A stretch of 64,000 nucleotides of DNA from Candidatus Microthrix parvicella Bio17-1 (GCF_000299415.1 NZ_AMPG01000003.1:440093-504092); one strand, 5' to 3'. Numbered from the stretch's first letter, positions 1 to 10,206 are shown. Made by a program: numbers and translations. The notes: generated by a model not told the origin, from the sequence alone.

Positions 1-1
1 T

Positions 2-859
2 GCGGTGTCAAGGCCGGACGGGGCCGCCGGCGCCTTGCCGGGCGTGGCGGTCACCGACACGCTGCGATCGATCGACGGGGCCCCCGTTGACCGTGCCGGG
101 TTGGTGGCCGTCCAAACACCTCAGGGATTCCAGGCCAACCTGTTGCGCAGCGTGCATGCCTCGTCGCCGGAGGCCACCGACGACGCTTCGTTGATCGAGG
201 CGGCCGGACACCGGGTGGTTGTCGTGGACGGCGATCCGACCAACCTCAAGGTGACCGATCCTTCGGACCTGTGGGTGGCCAAGGCGCAGCTCGCCGAACG
301 GCGCCGGACCGACCCCAATGAACGCAGCGGGGACCACACCGGCGAGGATGGTGTCATGGCCGATGAAGAACGCACACCGGTGCCCGATCTGCGGGTGGGC
401 AATGGTTTTGACATCCACCGGTTCTCCGACGATCCCGATCGCCACTGCGTGCTGGGCGGAGTGAGGATCCCCGACACGCCCGGCCTGGTGGCCCACAGCG
501 ATGGCGACCCGGTTGCCCATGCCGTCGCCGAAGCGCTCTTGGGCGCAGTCGGGTTGGGGGACCTGGGCTCGCACTTCCCCGACACCGACCCAAGTCACGC
601 GAATGCAGACTCGATGGTGTTGCTGGCCGAGGTGGTGGGCAAGCTGGCCGATGCAGGTTGGAGTGCGGTCAATGTCGACTGTTCGGTGATTGCTGAGCGA
701 CCCAAGCTGGCGCCACACCGGGACGAGATGGTGGCTCGGCTGAGCGAGGTGGTGGGTGCCCCGGTATCGGTGAAGGGGCGCCGGGCGGAAGGTGTCGGGG
801 CGTTGGGCTCCGGCGAGGCGATCGTGGCCCTGGCGAGTGCACTGGTTGCGCGCCGATGA
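2..859 (+). CDS. ispDF: Bifunctional IspD/IspF (MEP isoprenoid pathway), 5' end outside window
   Basis: This is the 3' part of a fused gene of the non-mevalonate isoprenoid pathway. The first ~90 residues are the C-terminal end of IspD (2-C-methyl-D-erythritol 4-phosphate cytidylyltransferase), shown by VAVTDTLRSIDG and AVQTPQGFQANLLRS. After a charged linker comes a full IspF (2-C-methyl-D-erythritol 2,4-cyclodiphosphate synthase): GNGFDIHRF supplies the Asp and His zinc ligands, followed by AHSDGDPVAHA, GDLGSHFPDTDP and a C-terminal EGVGALGSGE. The frame is open to the first base of the window, so the start lies upstream; the GTG at position 5 is internal. Its stop overlaps the start of rlmB by the ATGA tetranucleotide, so the two are probably co-transcribed. 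The fusion itself is known in several bacterial groups. Confidence is high for both domains. Confidence 0.93.
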   Translation, partial: AVSRPDGAAGALPGVAVTDTLRSIDGAPVDRAGLVAVQTPQGFQANLLRSVHASSPEATDDASLIEAAGHRVVVVDGDPTNLKVTDPSDLWVAKAQLAERRRTDPNERSGDHTGEDGVMADEERTPVPDLRVGNGFDIHRFSDDPDRHCVLGGVRIPDTPGLVAHSDGDPVAHAVAEALLGAVGLGDLGSHFPDTDPSHANADSMVLLAEVVGKLADAGWSAVNVDCSVIAERPKLAPHRDEMVARLSEVVGAPVSVKGRRAEGVGALGSGEAIVALASALVARR

Positions 860-1941
860 GTAGGGGCGGATACAAGGGCAACAGCGGCGGCCGGCCCCGC
901 GGGAAGGGCGTACCAAAGGGTGGTGCCGGAGCGCGCGGCCGGACGTCGGGCCGCGGCTCGGGACCGCCGGAACGCGGTGGTCAGGATTCACGCGGCAAAG
1001 GTGCTCGAGGTAAGGCGCCCCGCGGTGCCGCACCGTCCTCTCGGCGCGCTGCGCCTGGTCGGGCGCCGGCCGGGCCGAGAGGATCAGCGGGCCCGGGAGG
1101 CCCGAGCGACCGTCGGGGTCGCACCAGTTCGGCGGGTTCCCGTTATGGACTGGGCGGCGATCAGGTGGAGGGTCGCCAGGCGGTCCGCGAACTGCTGCTG
1201 GCCGGTACCCGGAAGGTTCGCGAGGTGCTCCTGGCGGAGGACCTCGATCCGGCGCCGGTCATCGACGACATCCGACAGCTCGCTCGGGAACAGCGGGTGA
1301 CCGTGACCGAACTCGGGCGCAAGGCGCTCGATCGGCGCAGCTTCACCGAGTCGAGCCAGGGCGTGGTGGCCCTGGCTGCCGAGCTGAAACCGTTGGAGTT
1401 GGAGGAGTTGCTGGCCTTGGGTGGCCGTGGGGGCGCCACCGGCATCGGCGCCGGTACCCCGTTTTTGTTGGCGTTGGATTCGGTGACCGACCCGCGCAAC
1501 CTGGGCGCGATGTTGCGCACCGCAGAGTGCGCAGGTGTGGACGGCGTGATTCTGCCCCGCCACCGGGCGGCGCATGTCACCGCTTCGGTATCAAAGACCG
1601 CTGCCGGTGCCATCGAACATTTGCCGATGGCGTTGGTCGGTGGCCTGCCCGCCGCGCTCGAGTCGTTGCGATCTTCGGGAGTGTGGGTGGTGGGCCTGGA
1701 CGGCGCGGGGCCCACCTCGATCTACGACCTCACCGTCGCCACCCAGCCGATTTGTCTGGTTGCCGGTGCCGAGGGCAAGGGGCTCTCCAGGCTGGTGGCC
1801 CGTCGCTGCGATGAGGTGGTGTCGCTCCCATTGCGGGGCAGCCTCGACTCGTTGAATGTGGGGGCTGCCGTGGCGGTCGCCGTCTACGAGATCACCCGAC
1901 GTCGATCCATCGCGGAGGGTGGCTCCACCGCCGGCGGGTAA
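856..1941 (+). CDS. rlmB: 23S rRNA (guanosine-2'-O)-methyltransferase RlmB, SpoU/TrmH family
   Basis: The product is a 361-aa SPOUT methyltransferase expected to 2'-O-methylate a guanosine of 23S rRNA using SAM. The first ~95 residues are an Arg/Gly/Ser-rich, probably disordered basic extension common in actinobacterial homologues. A substrate-binding domain follows, opening with QVEGRQAVRELL. The C-terminal SPOUT domain carries the three family motifs: DPRNLGAMLRTAE, VAGAEGKGLS and LPLRGSLDSLNVGAA, which form the trefoil knot and SAM pocket. The ATG overlaps the ispDF stop. The neighbouring IspDF-RlmB pair is a common actinobacterial arrangement, usually with cysS between them, which is absent here. 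The exact target nucleotide is inferred from the family. Confidence 0.9.
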   Translation: MSRGGYKGNSGGRPRGKGVPKGGAGARGRTSGRGSGPPERGGQDSRGKGARGKAPRGAAPSSRRAAPGRAPAGPRGSAGPGGPSDRRGRTSSAGSRYGLGGDQVEGRQAVRELLLAGTRKVREVLLAEDLDPAPVIDDIRQLAREQRVTVTELGRKALDRRSFTESSQGVVALAAELKPLELEELLALGGRGGATGIGAGTPFLLALDSVTDPRNLGAMLRTAECAGVDGVILPRHRAAHVTASVSKTAAGAIEHLPMALVGGLPAALESLRSSGVWVVGLDGAGPTSIYDLTVATQPICLVAGAEGKGLSRLVARRCDEVVSLPLRGSLDSLNVGAAVAVAVYEITRRRSIAEGGSTAGG

Positions 1942-2054
1942 GGGTCACCAACTTGGGTCGCGAGGGCCGCTACTGTCCTGATCAACGATCCGTCTCACCA
2001 ACGTGTGCGGAATAACCCGGAGAGTTCTTTTCGGGTCGACTGCGGAACCACACC

Positions 2055-2639
2055 ATGACCGAACCAACACGATCACGATCCCCCCGACCCCCGCAGGCCA
2101 ATGCTGCCCGGGGCATCACCTTGGTGGCGGTCGCGGTGATCATCGGCGCGCTGCTGATCTGGAAGAACCCCGGAACCGGGCAGGTGACCGCATCGCCCGA
2201 CCTGCATTCGGCGACAACCACCACTGCGGCCGCTGGAGGTGGCCAGAAGGCGGCGACCACAACGACGGCGGCGGCTCCGACCACCGCCGTTCCAGCCGCA
2301 GACCTGCAGGTCACGGTGGCCAATGCCTCCGGGGTGCCGGGTGCAGCCGGGACGATCACCGAAAAGCTGAAGGGTGCCGGTTACGCCAAGGTGGCGGCGC
2401 TCGACGGTGACAAGAATCAACCGACGAAGGTGTTCTACGAAGGCAAGTTTGAGGCGGATGCCAAGGCGGTGGCCAAGGTCATCGGTCTGCCCGCCACCAC
2501 GGTCGAGCCCCGTCCCCCGGAAGTGGCGATCGAGGATGAAGGGAAGAACGCACAGGTGATCGTGGTGCTCGGCGACGGGTTCACGCCCGACAACCCGGGT
2601 GCCGGCGCAGGCGGGGCCGCAACCACGGTGGCCGGCTGA
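2055..2639 (+). CDS. Membrane-anchored LytR_C-domain protein
   Basis: This 194-aa protein starts with a short Pro/Arg-rich cytoplasmic piece, then one membrane segment (about residues 16-36, GITLVAVAVIIGALLIW). A Thr/Ala-rich linker rich in TTTAAA-type runs follows, then a globular C-terminal domain (LQVTVANASGVPGAAG and VIVVLGDGF). That domain matches the LytR_C family found at the C-terminus of LytR-CpsA-Psr cell-wall ligases and also as stand-alone secreted domains. No LCP catalytic domain is present, so it is unlikely to be a ligase itself; an accessory cell-envelope role is inference. The start ATG has no strong Shine-Dalgarno sequence. It stands alone after a 113-bp gap from rlmB and ends 28 bp before the glycerate kinase start. 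Confidence 0.75.
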   Translation: MTEPTRSRSPRPPQANAARGITLVAVAVIIGALLIWKNPGTGQVTASPDLHSATTTTAAAGGGQKAATTTTAAAPTTAVPAADLQVTVANASGVPGAAGTITEKLKGAGYAKVAALDGDKNQPTKVFYEGKFEADAKAVAKVIGLPATTVEPRPPEVAIEDEGKNAQVIVVLGDGFTPDNPGAGAGGAATTVAG

Positions 2640-2667
2640 GTCGAAATGCCCGGCTGAGCCTGACCTG

Positions 2668-3711
2668 GTGCGCGTGGTCCTCGCCCCGGACAAGTTCCGC
2701 GGCTCGTTGAGCGCAGCCCAGGCGGCCGATGCGATGGCGGTTGCGGTCGAGCGTCGGGGTTGGGATGCGGTGCGCGTGCCCATGAGTGATGGCGGCGAAG
2801 GATTCCTTCACGTGCTGGGTGGCCCCAACCGCACCACGACGGTCACCGGGCCGCTGGGAGACCCCGTTGAGGCCAAGTGGCGGTTTGTCCGCCGTCGGGC
2901 CGTGTTGGAAATGGCCGAGGCCGCCGGTTTGGAGATCGCAGGTGGTGCGGAGGCAAACGATCCGCTGTCGGCCGACACCACGGGTGTGGGCGAGTTGATC
3001 GGGGCTGCGCTGGATGCGGGGGCGCGGTCGATCACGATCGGGATGGGGGGATCGGCAACCACCGACGGCGGCCTTGGTGCGCTGCGGGCCCTGGGCCCGG
3101 TACCCCGGCTGGCCGGAGTGCGCATGGAGGTGGCCTGCGACGTGCGTTTCCGTTTCGTCGAGGCGGCCTCGCGTTTCGCAGGCCAGAAGGGGGCGTCACC
3201 CGCCCAGGTGCAGCTGTTGTCCAGGCGTTTGGACGCCTTGGTGGAGCTCTACGTGGAGACCTATGGCGTGGACGTTTCGGAACTGGTGGGCTCTGGGGCC
3301 GCGGGTGGCCTGGCGGGCGGGTTGGCTGCCTTGGGGGCCAACCTGTGTGAGGGCTTTGAAGTGGTGGCCGACCACTTGGGCCTGGAGTCACTCATCGAGG
3401 AGGCCGACCTGGTGGTCACCGGCGAGGGGCTCTGTGACACAGCGTCGTTCGATGGCAAGGTGGTTGGTGGGGTTGCCGAGCTGTCGAGCTCGTTGGAGAC
3501 GCCGGTGGTGGCGGTGGTTGGCGAGTTGGACCCGGCGGTGTCCCTACCGGAAGGGCTGCCGGTGGTCTCCCTGCTCGACGAGGTGGGTCCTGAGGAGTCG
3601 TTTGGTCATGCGGCAGTATCGGTCACCGCCGCCACCGATGCGGTCTTGGGCCGGTGGCTGGAGGGCCGTGAGCTCAGAGACGGTGCCGTCGGACGTATTC
3701 GTCGACGTTGA
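2668..3711 (+). CDS. Glycerate kinase (GlxK/GarK family)
   Basis: This 347-aa enzyme phosphorylates D-glycerate with ATP to give a phosphoglycerate (2-PG in most members of this family). The N-terminus MRVVLAPDKFRGSLSA is the family hallmark (APDKFKGSL). It is followed by PMSDGGEGF, the Gly-rich IGMGGSATTDGG loop, SGAAGGLAGGL, and TGEGLCDTASFDGK, which matches the family's TGEGxxDxQT box. I chose GTG 2668 because it begins exactly at the conserved N-terminus; an upstream in-frame start would overlap the preceding gene by about 40 nt. Its 3' end overlaps the convergent gpgS by 38 bp. The two enzymes are metabolically close (glycerate phosphorylation and a phosphoglycerate-consuming glycosyltransferase). 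Confidence 0.88.
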   Translation: MRVVLAPDKFRGSLSAAQAADAMAVAVERRGWDAVRVPMSDGGEGFLHVLGGPNRTTTVTGPLGDPVEAKWRFVRRRAVLEMAEAAGLEIAGGAEANDPLSADTTGVGELIGAALDAGARSITIGMGGSATTDGGLGALRALGPVPRLAGVRMEVACDVRFRFVEAASRFAGQKGASPAQVQLLSRRLDALVELYVETYGVDVSELVGSGAAGGLAGGLAALGANLCEGFEVVADHLGLESLIEEADLVVTGEGLCDTASFDGKVVGGVAELSSSLETPVVAVVGELDPAVSLPEGLPVVSLLDEVGPEESFGHAAVSVTAATDAVLGRWLEGRELRDGAVGRIRRR

Positions 3712-4633
3712 CCATCGGTGGCAACTCGCCCAAATCGACGTCCACGGGTGGGATGTCGGGACGTTCCAGGGTCATGGACTCGGTGATCAACGACGGATCG
3801 ACCCGGCGCAGGATGGCTGCGGCAACGGCGGCAGCCTGGGGCCCCAACTGCGACAGTGGCCGGTTGCGGTGCACCCGAAGCTCCAAGTCCACCTGGGCGA
3901 TCGCTCCGAGGCCCACCATGGCGGCGACGTCGATCAACAGCCCGACGTCCACCCCATAGCCCCGCACAAAGCTGAGCCGTTCGAGCACCGTTCGTCGACC
4001 TGCGAACTCGCCCGAAAGGGGCTGGGCCACCTGTGCCAGGTGTGGAAAGAACATCGACAGGAGCGGCCGCGCCACCAACTCGGTCACGCGGCCACCGCCG
4101 GTGCCGTCCTCGCCGGGGCGGTGATAGTGGCCCTTGGTGAACTGCACGTCGTTGTCGCTGAGCAGGGGCCCCAGCAGGCCGGTGATGAAGTGACTTGAGA
4201 AATCGGTGATGTCGGCGTCACACCACACGATGACGTCGCCACTGCCCGCGCACAGCGACTTCCACAACACCTCGCCCTTGCCGTGGCCCGCTCCGAAGTC
4301 GGCCAGCAGGTCCGACGACGTCACCACGGTTGCTCCAGCCGTTCTTGCCTCTCGTGCGGTGGCATCGGTGGAGTGGTCGTCCATCACGATCAGCTCGTCC
4401 ACCAGGCCGCCGATCACCAGGTCATGGTGGAGGGCGTTGACGATGTCGCCCACCGTGTTCTCCTCGTTGCGGGCGGGCAGGGCCACGGTGACCCTGTCGG
4501 TTCGGTGAGCGGCAAGCCGGGCGACGTCGTAGTCGCGATGGCACACGCTGCGGAGCGGGCCGTCCAAGGGCGGAGCGACGGCTGGGCCCGAGGGCGGGGG
4601 CAGCGTGGGCGGTGTGATGGGGGACGGGGTCAT
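3674..4633 (-). CDS. gpgS: Glucosyl-3-phosphoglycerate synthase
   Basis: This 319-aa GT81-type glycosyltransferase would transfer glucose from a nucleotide sugar to 3-phosphoglycerate. That is the first step towards glucosylglycerate and, in mycobacteria, methylglucose lipopolysaccharide. The GT-A fold signature VTVALPARNEENTVGDIV opens the catalytic domain. DELIVMDDHSTDAT follows, then the metal-binding DxD motif in VIVWCDADI, GGRVTELVARPLL, GYGVDVGLLID, and the conserved HRNRPLSQLG near the end. The start ATG gives a length matching the family (~320 aa); the frame stays open for another 72 codons upstream, but that stretch is unlike the family. Its stop lies inside the 3' end of the glycerate kinase gene on the other strand. 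Confidence 0.9.
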   Translation of the reverse strand: MTPSPITPPTLPPPSGPAVAPPLDGPLRSVCHRDYDVARLAAHRTDRVTVALPARNEENTVGDIVNALHHDLVIGGLVDELIVMDDHSTDATAREARTAGATVVTSSDLLADFGAGHGKGEVLWKSLCAGSGDVIVWCDADITDFSSHFITGLLGPLLSDNDVQFTKGHYHRPGEDGTGGGRVTELVARPLLSMFFPHLAQVAQPLSGEFAGRRTVLERLSFVRGYGVDVGLLIDVAAMVGLGAIAQVDLELRVHRNRPLSQLGPQAAAVAAAILRRVDPSLITESMTLERPDIPPVDVDLGELPPMVNVDEYVRRHRL

Positions 4634-4908
4634 GGGAGGTGCTCGGGTGGGGGTGAGGGAGCAGGGGGACGGGAGGAACGATTGGGCAATCGTGGAAAGG
4701 AGGAGAACCGCCGGGCTGCGGTCATGACCTTCCGAGCGGAACGAGCCTACGGCGTGGCGTCGATCGAGGACCCGTCGGGCGGTAAGGGAACAATCGGGGG
4801 TCGCTGCGGGTTCCTGCCATGTGGCTGTGTTCACTACGATCGCACCCACCTGGATTCATCCCTCCCGCAAGGCGAGTGGATTCTCAACCCGCCTAAGGAG
4901 CAACCACG

Positions 4909-5184
4909 ATGGCCGTGACCGTACGCATTCCCACCACCCTCCGCACCCTGACTGGCGGTACCTCGTCGGTCGAGGTTGCGGGCACCAACGTGGGTGAGGT
5001 GTTGGCAGCGCTCGAAGAGGCCCACCCTGGTTTCCGAGAGCGAATTTTTGGCGACGACGGCGAGCTTCGACGCTTCGTCAACGTGTTCGTCAGCGACGAG
5101 GACGTGCGCTACCTTGACGGCTTGTCCACGCCGGTACCCGACGGTGAGACGGTGGCGATCGTCCCGGCGGTGGCGGGCGGTTAG
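4909..5184 (+). CDS. cysO: CysO-type ubiquitin-like sulfur carrier (MoaD/ThiS family)
   Basis: This 91-aa beta-grasp protein ends in the diglycine AVAGG. In this family the C-terminus is thiocarboxylated and carries sulfide for biosynthesis. The pattern IPTTLRTLTGG, RRFVNVFVSDEDVRYLDGL and DGETVAIVPAVAGG is close to mycobacterial CysO, which feeds sulfur to CysM for O-phosphoserine-dependent cysteine synthesis. In mycobacteria cysO sits with mec and cysM; neither is adjacent here, so the cysteine role is inferred from sequence similarity. The start ATG follows AAGGAGCAACC, a good ribosome-binding site. The stop codon lies inside the CIRCE operator of groEL. Confidence 0.85.
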   Translation: MAVTVRIPTTLRTLTGGTSSVEVAGTNVGEVLAALEEAHPGFRERIFGDDGELRRFVNVFVSDEDVRYLDGLSTPVPDGETVAIVPAVAGG

Positions 5185-5207
5185 CAGTCGTGTGTGTCGA
5201 GTGCTAA
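5181..5207 (+). promoter_or_regulatory. CIRCE operator (HrcA-binding) upstream of groEL
   Basis: The site reads TTAGCAGTC, a 9-nt spacer, then GAGTGCTAA. The consensus CIRCE element is TTAGCACTC-N9-GAGTGCTAA, so the right arm is perfect and the left arm has one mismatch. It lies 59 bp before the groEL start and its first bases include the cysO stop codon. CIRCE is the binding site of the heat-shock repressor HrcA, so groEL is expected to be HrcA-controlled. The heat-shock promoter would then lie within or before the end of cysO. Confidence 0.88.
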
Positions 5208-5224
5208 AACACGGGTTCCAATGA

Positions 5225-6856
<1,632 letters not shown>

Positions 6857-6863
6857 GTCGTTG

Positions 6864-6879
6864 CTGCGCCCCGGCGCAG
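6864..6879. terminator. Possible hairpin terminator between convergent genes
   Basis: CTGCGCC and GGCGCAG form a 7-bp GC-rich inverted repeat around a 2-nt centre, just after the groEL stop and before the end of the convergent membrane-protein gene. No clear T-tract follows, so function as a terminator is tentative. Confidence 0.35.
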
Positions 6880-6928
6880 GCGGGATGTTGTTTGAACCCC
6901 GACTTGGGCGTCCCGGTCGTCGTTGTGG

Positions 6929-9355
6929 CTACAGGTCGTCCCGGTTGCGCATGTAGGTGATCGCCGCCCAACCGGGTGCTACCGGCATCCAGAAGGTGGC
7001 CAGGCGAAACAGGAACACCGCCGGTACGGCAACGGCCGAACTGAGGCCGATTGCGGTCAGCCCCGCGATGTAGGCGGCTTCGGAGGCGCCCAGCCCCCCA
7101 GGGGTGGGCGCCGCCGCCTCCACGAACGCGCCGGTCAGGTACACGACGCCGATCTGGACGAACCCGGCGCCGCCACCGAAGGCCAACACGGACACGTACA
7201 GTGCCATCAGGTAGGACAGCGTGGTCATTGCCGAGCCCCCGAAGAGAGCCGCCACCTTGCCCGGTCGGGTGGCGATACCAACCACGCCGTCGCGGGCACG
7301 GGCGAGCGCCTGGATCAGGTTGTTGAGAAAGACCCGACGGCCCCAGGGGGTCACCATCACCACGCCGGATACGGCCAGGATGGCGGCGCCAATGCCGAGG
7401 ACGGTGGTCAGCGAGGGGAGCGACAGGCCCTGGGTCCCGCGGGACCGGCCGGCGGCGGTGATGAAGCTGGCGACCAACAGAATGTGAACCAGAAATCCGG
7501 CGACGACCGACATGCCGACGCCGGCCGCAGAGACCGCCGCATCGACGCCCTGCTTCGTGAGGAATCGGATGTTGAGCGCCATGCCTCCGACCTTTGCTGG
7601 AGTGATCGTGTCGGAGAACGCAGCGGCCACCTGGGCCAGCAGGGCCTGAAGGAACGGCACCCGGTTGGGTACCCCGCCTACCAGGGCCAGCCCCGAGCCC
7701 ACGTAGGACAGGGCCGAGAACCCGACGGCAACCAACGCCCAGCCCCAGTTGGCCGCCTGGGTCTCCGACCACAGGTTGCCGGCGGACGCCAACTGTGGCA
7801 CCAGGAAATACGCGGCCCCGCCCAGCATTGAGATGGTGAGGATCCGCCTGCTGTTAAACCGGGCGAGTTCTTCGGTGTCCGGTACTTCGTCGATGGAGGT
7901 GCGCGTGGCGACCTCGCTCCGCAGCTTCTTGAAACCGTCCTTGCTCAACTCCTCACGGGTGGATGGGGTGACGGCCAACGGCTGGAGTCGAGACAAGGCG
8001 TCCACCAGCGGCCGGCGGCCCAATTGGCCCAGCGCCGCATCGACGGCGATCTCCGGGCCCACGACGGCGGCTGTGGAGGCCAACAACTCGATCACGTCGT
8101 CGGTCAGTTGAACCTCGTCGGCAACAACCTCGGCCCCGGCGAAGTCCACCATCCACACCTGGTCGTTGTCGTCGACCATCAGGTTGTCCAGCCGAAGGTG
8201 ACGGTGAGCGATACCCGCGCGGTGCAGCGTGGCCACCTGCGACCAAACGCCGTTCAGTAGGCTGGCCAGGCGGTCGTTGGAGACCTCGCTGAGGTCGGTT
8301 GACTCCACGAACTCAGTGGCCAGCATCATGCCGTTGGCGCCGGTGGCCCCAAAGGCCAGGACGCGCGGTGTGCGAACACCCAGGTTGTGAGCTTGTAGCG
8401 ATGCCAGCGCCTCGTGGTTGGCCTCACCCCGAAGGGTGCCGAGGCTGCGCTCGCCGCGCGGCGCCTTCAGGCGGAGGCGCCGCCACAGACGTGACAGCAA
8501 CTCGGCCGCATGACGGTTGGGGCCCCGCACCTTGATGGCCAGATCGGAGCCGTCGGCCAGGCGGCTCCGCCATCGCACCGAGGTCGGGCTGCTCGCCGTC
8601 GTGGGTGTGAGGCTGACCGGCATCAAACCGAGCCGTCGCAACGAGTCGACCACTTCGGGTCCCGTGGGATCCTGGTTGGGCGTGGCAAATGCGATGCCCA
8701 CCAGCGCGCCGGCGACGGTACCCACGCCGAGATCCACCAACACCCCGAGAAAGCCCGAGGTGGACAGCACGGAGACCGCTGCGATGTAGGCAACCGTGGT
8801 CCACCACCATGCGCTGCGCCACCGCGTGCTCAGCCAGGGGCCCCCCAACACGAGTGCGGCCACGGTGGCGCCCAGGATGGGTGAGGTGGAAATGGTGGGG
8901 ATCGACTGACCGCTGAGACGTTCGGCGAGGAAACCGTCCAGGGTGCTCGACGACGACAGGCGTTCGAGCACCGTGCCGGCTCCGTAGCTCGCGACGGCCC
9001 CGGCCGCCGCAGCAAGGTCGAGCAGGACGGCCGTCCGTGGCCTGCGTTGTCGGATCAGCCTGCCGTTGGTGATCAGCACCACCGCCGCCAGCACGTAGAC
9101 GCCCAGCGAGCTGATCAGTGTCTGCAAAACGTCTGGAAAGGCATCCAACAACAGACGCTGGTTGTAGGCCAGGCCTGCGATGGCGTCCTCGTAGAGCACC
9201 GCGATGATCAGGCCGACCAGCAATGCGGCTGCGCCGAGCAGCAGCCGGGCCACGTAGGTGGGGGCCCGTACCGTGGCGGGGGACGCGTGGCCCTGCAGTT
9301 CGCAGTCCGGAGCGTCGGCGCCTCCGGTGATCATACGGGGGGTGGCCTGGGCCAT
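6929..9355 (-). CDS. Flippase-like (LPG-synthase TM family) protein with degenerate kinase domain
   Basis: This 808-aa three-part membrane protein has an N-terminal set of membrane helices (about residues 34-230), a cytoplasmic kinase-like domain (about 235-430), and a C-terminal block of roughly eight helices. The last block resembles the YbhN/AglD lysylphosphatidylglycerol-synthase transmembrane family (TPAKVGGMALNIRFL, AAAPTPGGLGASEAA). In the kinase-like domain a beta-3 Lys is visible (LAIKVRG). The catalytic loop reads HRHLRLDN at about 384-391, with His where the catalytic Asp is expected, and the metal loop reads VDFAGA. This suggests a pseudokinase. The ATG was chosen because it leaves 52 bp to the divergent hemQ; longer versions would run into that gene. 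Substrate and function are unknown; lipid or polyprenyl-linked transport is a family-level guess. Confidence 0.75.
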   Translation of the reverse strand: MAQATPRMITGGADAPDCELQGHASPATVRAPTYVARLLLGAAALLVGLIIAVLYEDAIAGLAYNQRLLLDAFPDVLQTLISSLGVYVLAAVVLITNGRLIRQRRPRTAVLLDLAAAAGAVASYGAGTVLERLSSSSTLDGFLAERLSGQSIPTISTSPILGATVAALVLGGPWLSTRWRSAWWWTTVAYIAAVSVLSTSGFLGVLVDLGVGTVAGALVGIAFATPNQDPTGPEVVDSLRRLGLMPVSLTPTTASSPTSVRWRSRLADGSDLAIKVRGPNRHAAELLSRLWRRLRLKAPRGERSLGTLRGEANHEALASLQAHNLGVRTPRVLAFGATGANGMMLATEFVESTDLSEVSNDRLASLLNGVWSQVATLHRAGIAHRHLRLDNLMVDDNDQVWMVDFAGAEVVADEVQLTDDVIELLASTAAVVGPEIAVDAALGQLGRRPLVDALSRLQPLAVTPSTREELSKDGFKKLRSEVATRTSIDEVPDTEELARFNSRRILTISMLGGAAYFLVPQLASAGNLWSETQAANWGWALVAVGFSALSYVGSGLALVGGVPNRVPFLQALLAQVAAAFSDTITPAKVGGMALNIRFLTKQGVDAAVSAAGVGMSVVAGFLVHILLVASFITAAGRSRGTQGLSLPSLTTVLGIGAAILAVSGVVMVTPWGRRVFLNNLIQALARARDGVVGIATRPGKVAALFGGSAMTTLSYLMALYVSVLAFGGGAGFVQIGVVYLTGAFVEAAAPTPGGLGASEAAYIAGLTAIGLSSAVAVPAVFLFRLATFWMPVAPGWAAITYMRNRDDL

Positions 9356-9407
9356 GGCATCGGACCCTACTGGTCGGCCGCCCCGTGCCGGGTCGTAGGC
9401 TCGGGCC

Positions 9408-10091
9408 ATGACCACGCCATCTGAGCCCAAAGAGGGGCAGGCCGTAGTGCACCTGTTCTTCAGCGTTCCCGCCACCGCCGACCGCGCCGCCGTGGAGTCG
9501 GCCATGAAGCGAGGAAATGATGGCGACGACCAGGCGATCTGTGCGGCCCTCTTGGGGCACAAAGCCGATCTGGGCGTGATGGCGCTGGCCTCCGACCAGT
9601 GGCGCCTGCGGGCTTTGCAGACCGACCTGGTGGCGGCCGGCCTGCGCCTGGAAGACAGCTACGTGTCGCTGACCGAGGTGTCCGAGTATGCCAAGGGTAT
9701 GCCCGAGTCCCGGTTGCAAGAACGCCTTTTTCCCACGTTGCCACCCGAGGGTAAGCCCGCGTTTTGCTTCTACCCCATGTCGAAGCGGCGGGGGCCGGGC
9801 TCCAACTGGTTCACCCTGCCGTACGAGCAGCGCAAGGCCCTGATGTATGAGCACGGTGGCTCCGGCAGGAAGTTCGCCGGGCGAGTGACCCAGTTGATCA
9901 CCGGATCGACGGGTCTCGATGAGTTCGAGTGGGGCGTCACGCTGTTTGCGCAACACCCCGACGATCTCAAAGAGGTGGTGTACACCATGCGCTTCGACGA
10001 GGCGTCGGCCCGTTACGCCGAGTTCGGGCAGTTCTGGGTCGGCATGCTGGACGAGCCGGCAGCGGTCCTGGATGCCGTCGGCCTCACCTGA
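9408..10091 (+). CDS. hemQ: Coproheme decarboxylase HemQ/ChdC (chlorite-dismutase family)
   Basis: This 227-aa protein of the chlorite-dismutase fold would convert coproheme III to heme b with H2O2, the last step of the coproporphyrin-dependent heme pathway of Gram-positive bacteria. The core pattern is typical: FCFYPMSKRRGPGSNWF contains the conserved Tyr thought to carry the radical, EHGGSGRKFAGRV carries a conserved His region for heme ligation, then GLDEFEWGVTLF and FGQFWVG. The divergent neighbour begins 52 bp upstream, so both promoters must lie in or near that short gap. No other heme gene is adjacent. Family assignment is firm; activity is inferred from the actinobacterial HemQ group. 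Confidence 0.9.
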   Translation: MTTPSEPKEGQAVVHLFFSVPATADRAAVESAMKRGNDGDDQAICAALLGHKADLGVMALASDQWRLRALQTDLVAAGLRLEDSYVSLTEVSEYAKGMPESRLQERLFPTLPPEGKPAFCFYPMSKRRGPGSNWFTLPYEQRKALMYEHGGSGRKFAGRVTQLITGSTGLDEFEWGVTLFAQHPDDLKEVVYTMRFDEASARYAEFGQFWVGMLDEPAAVLDAVGLT

Positions 10092-10206
10092 GCTCGGCTG
10101 CACCCGTTGAGAAATCGCTACGGTTGTGTGACATTCGTCCCTGGCCGCGCTCCGTCCGCTACGCTCGCCGCTCTGTGAGGGGGAAGCGCATGATCCACGC
10201 CGACGG

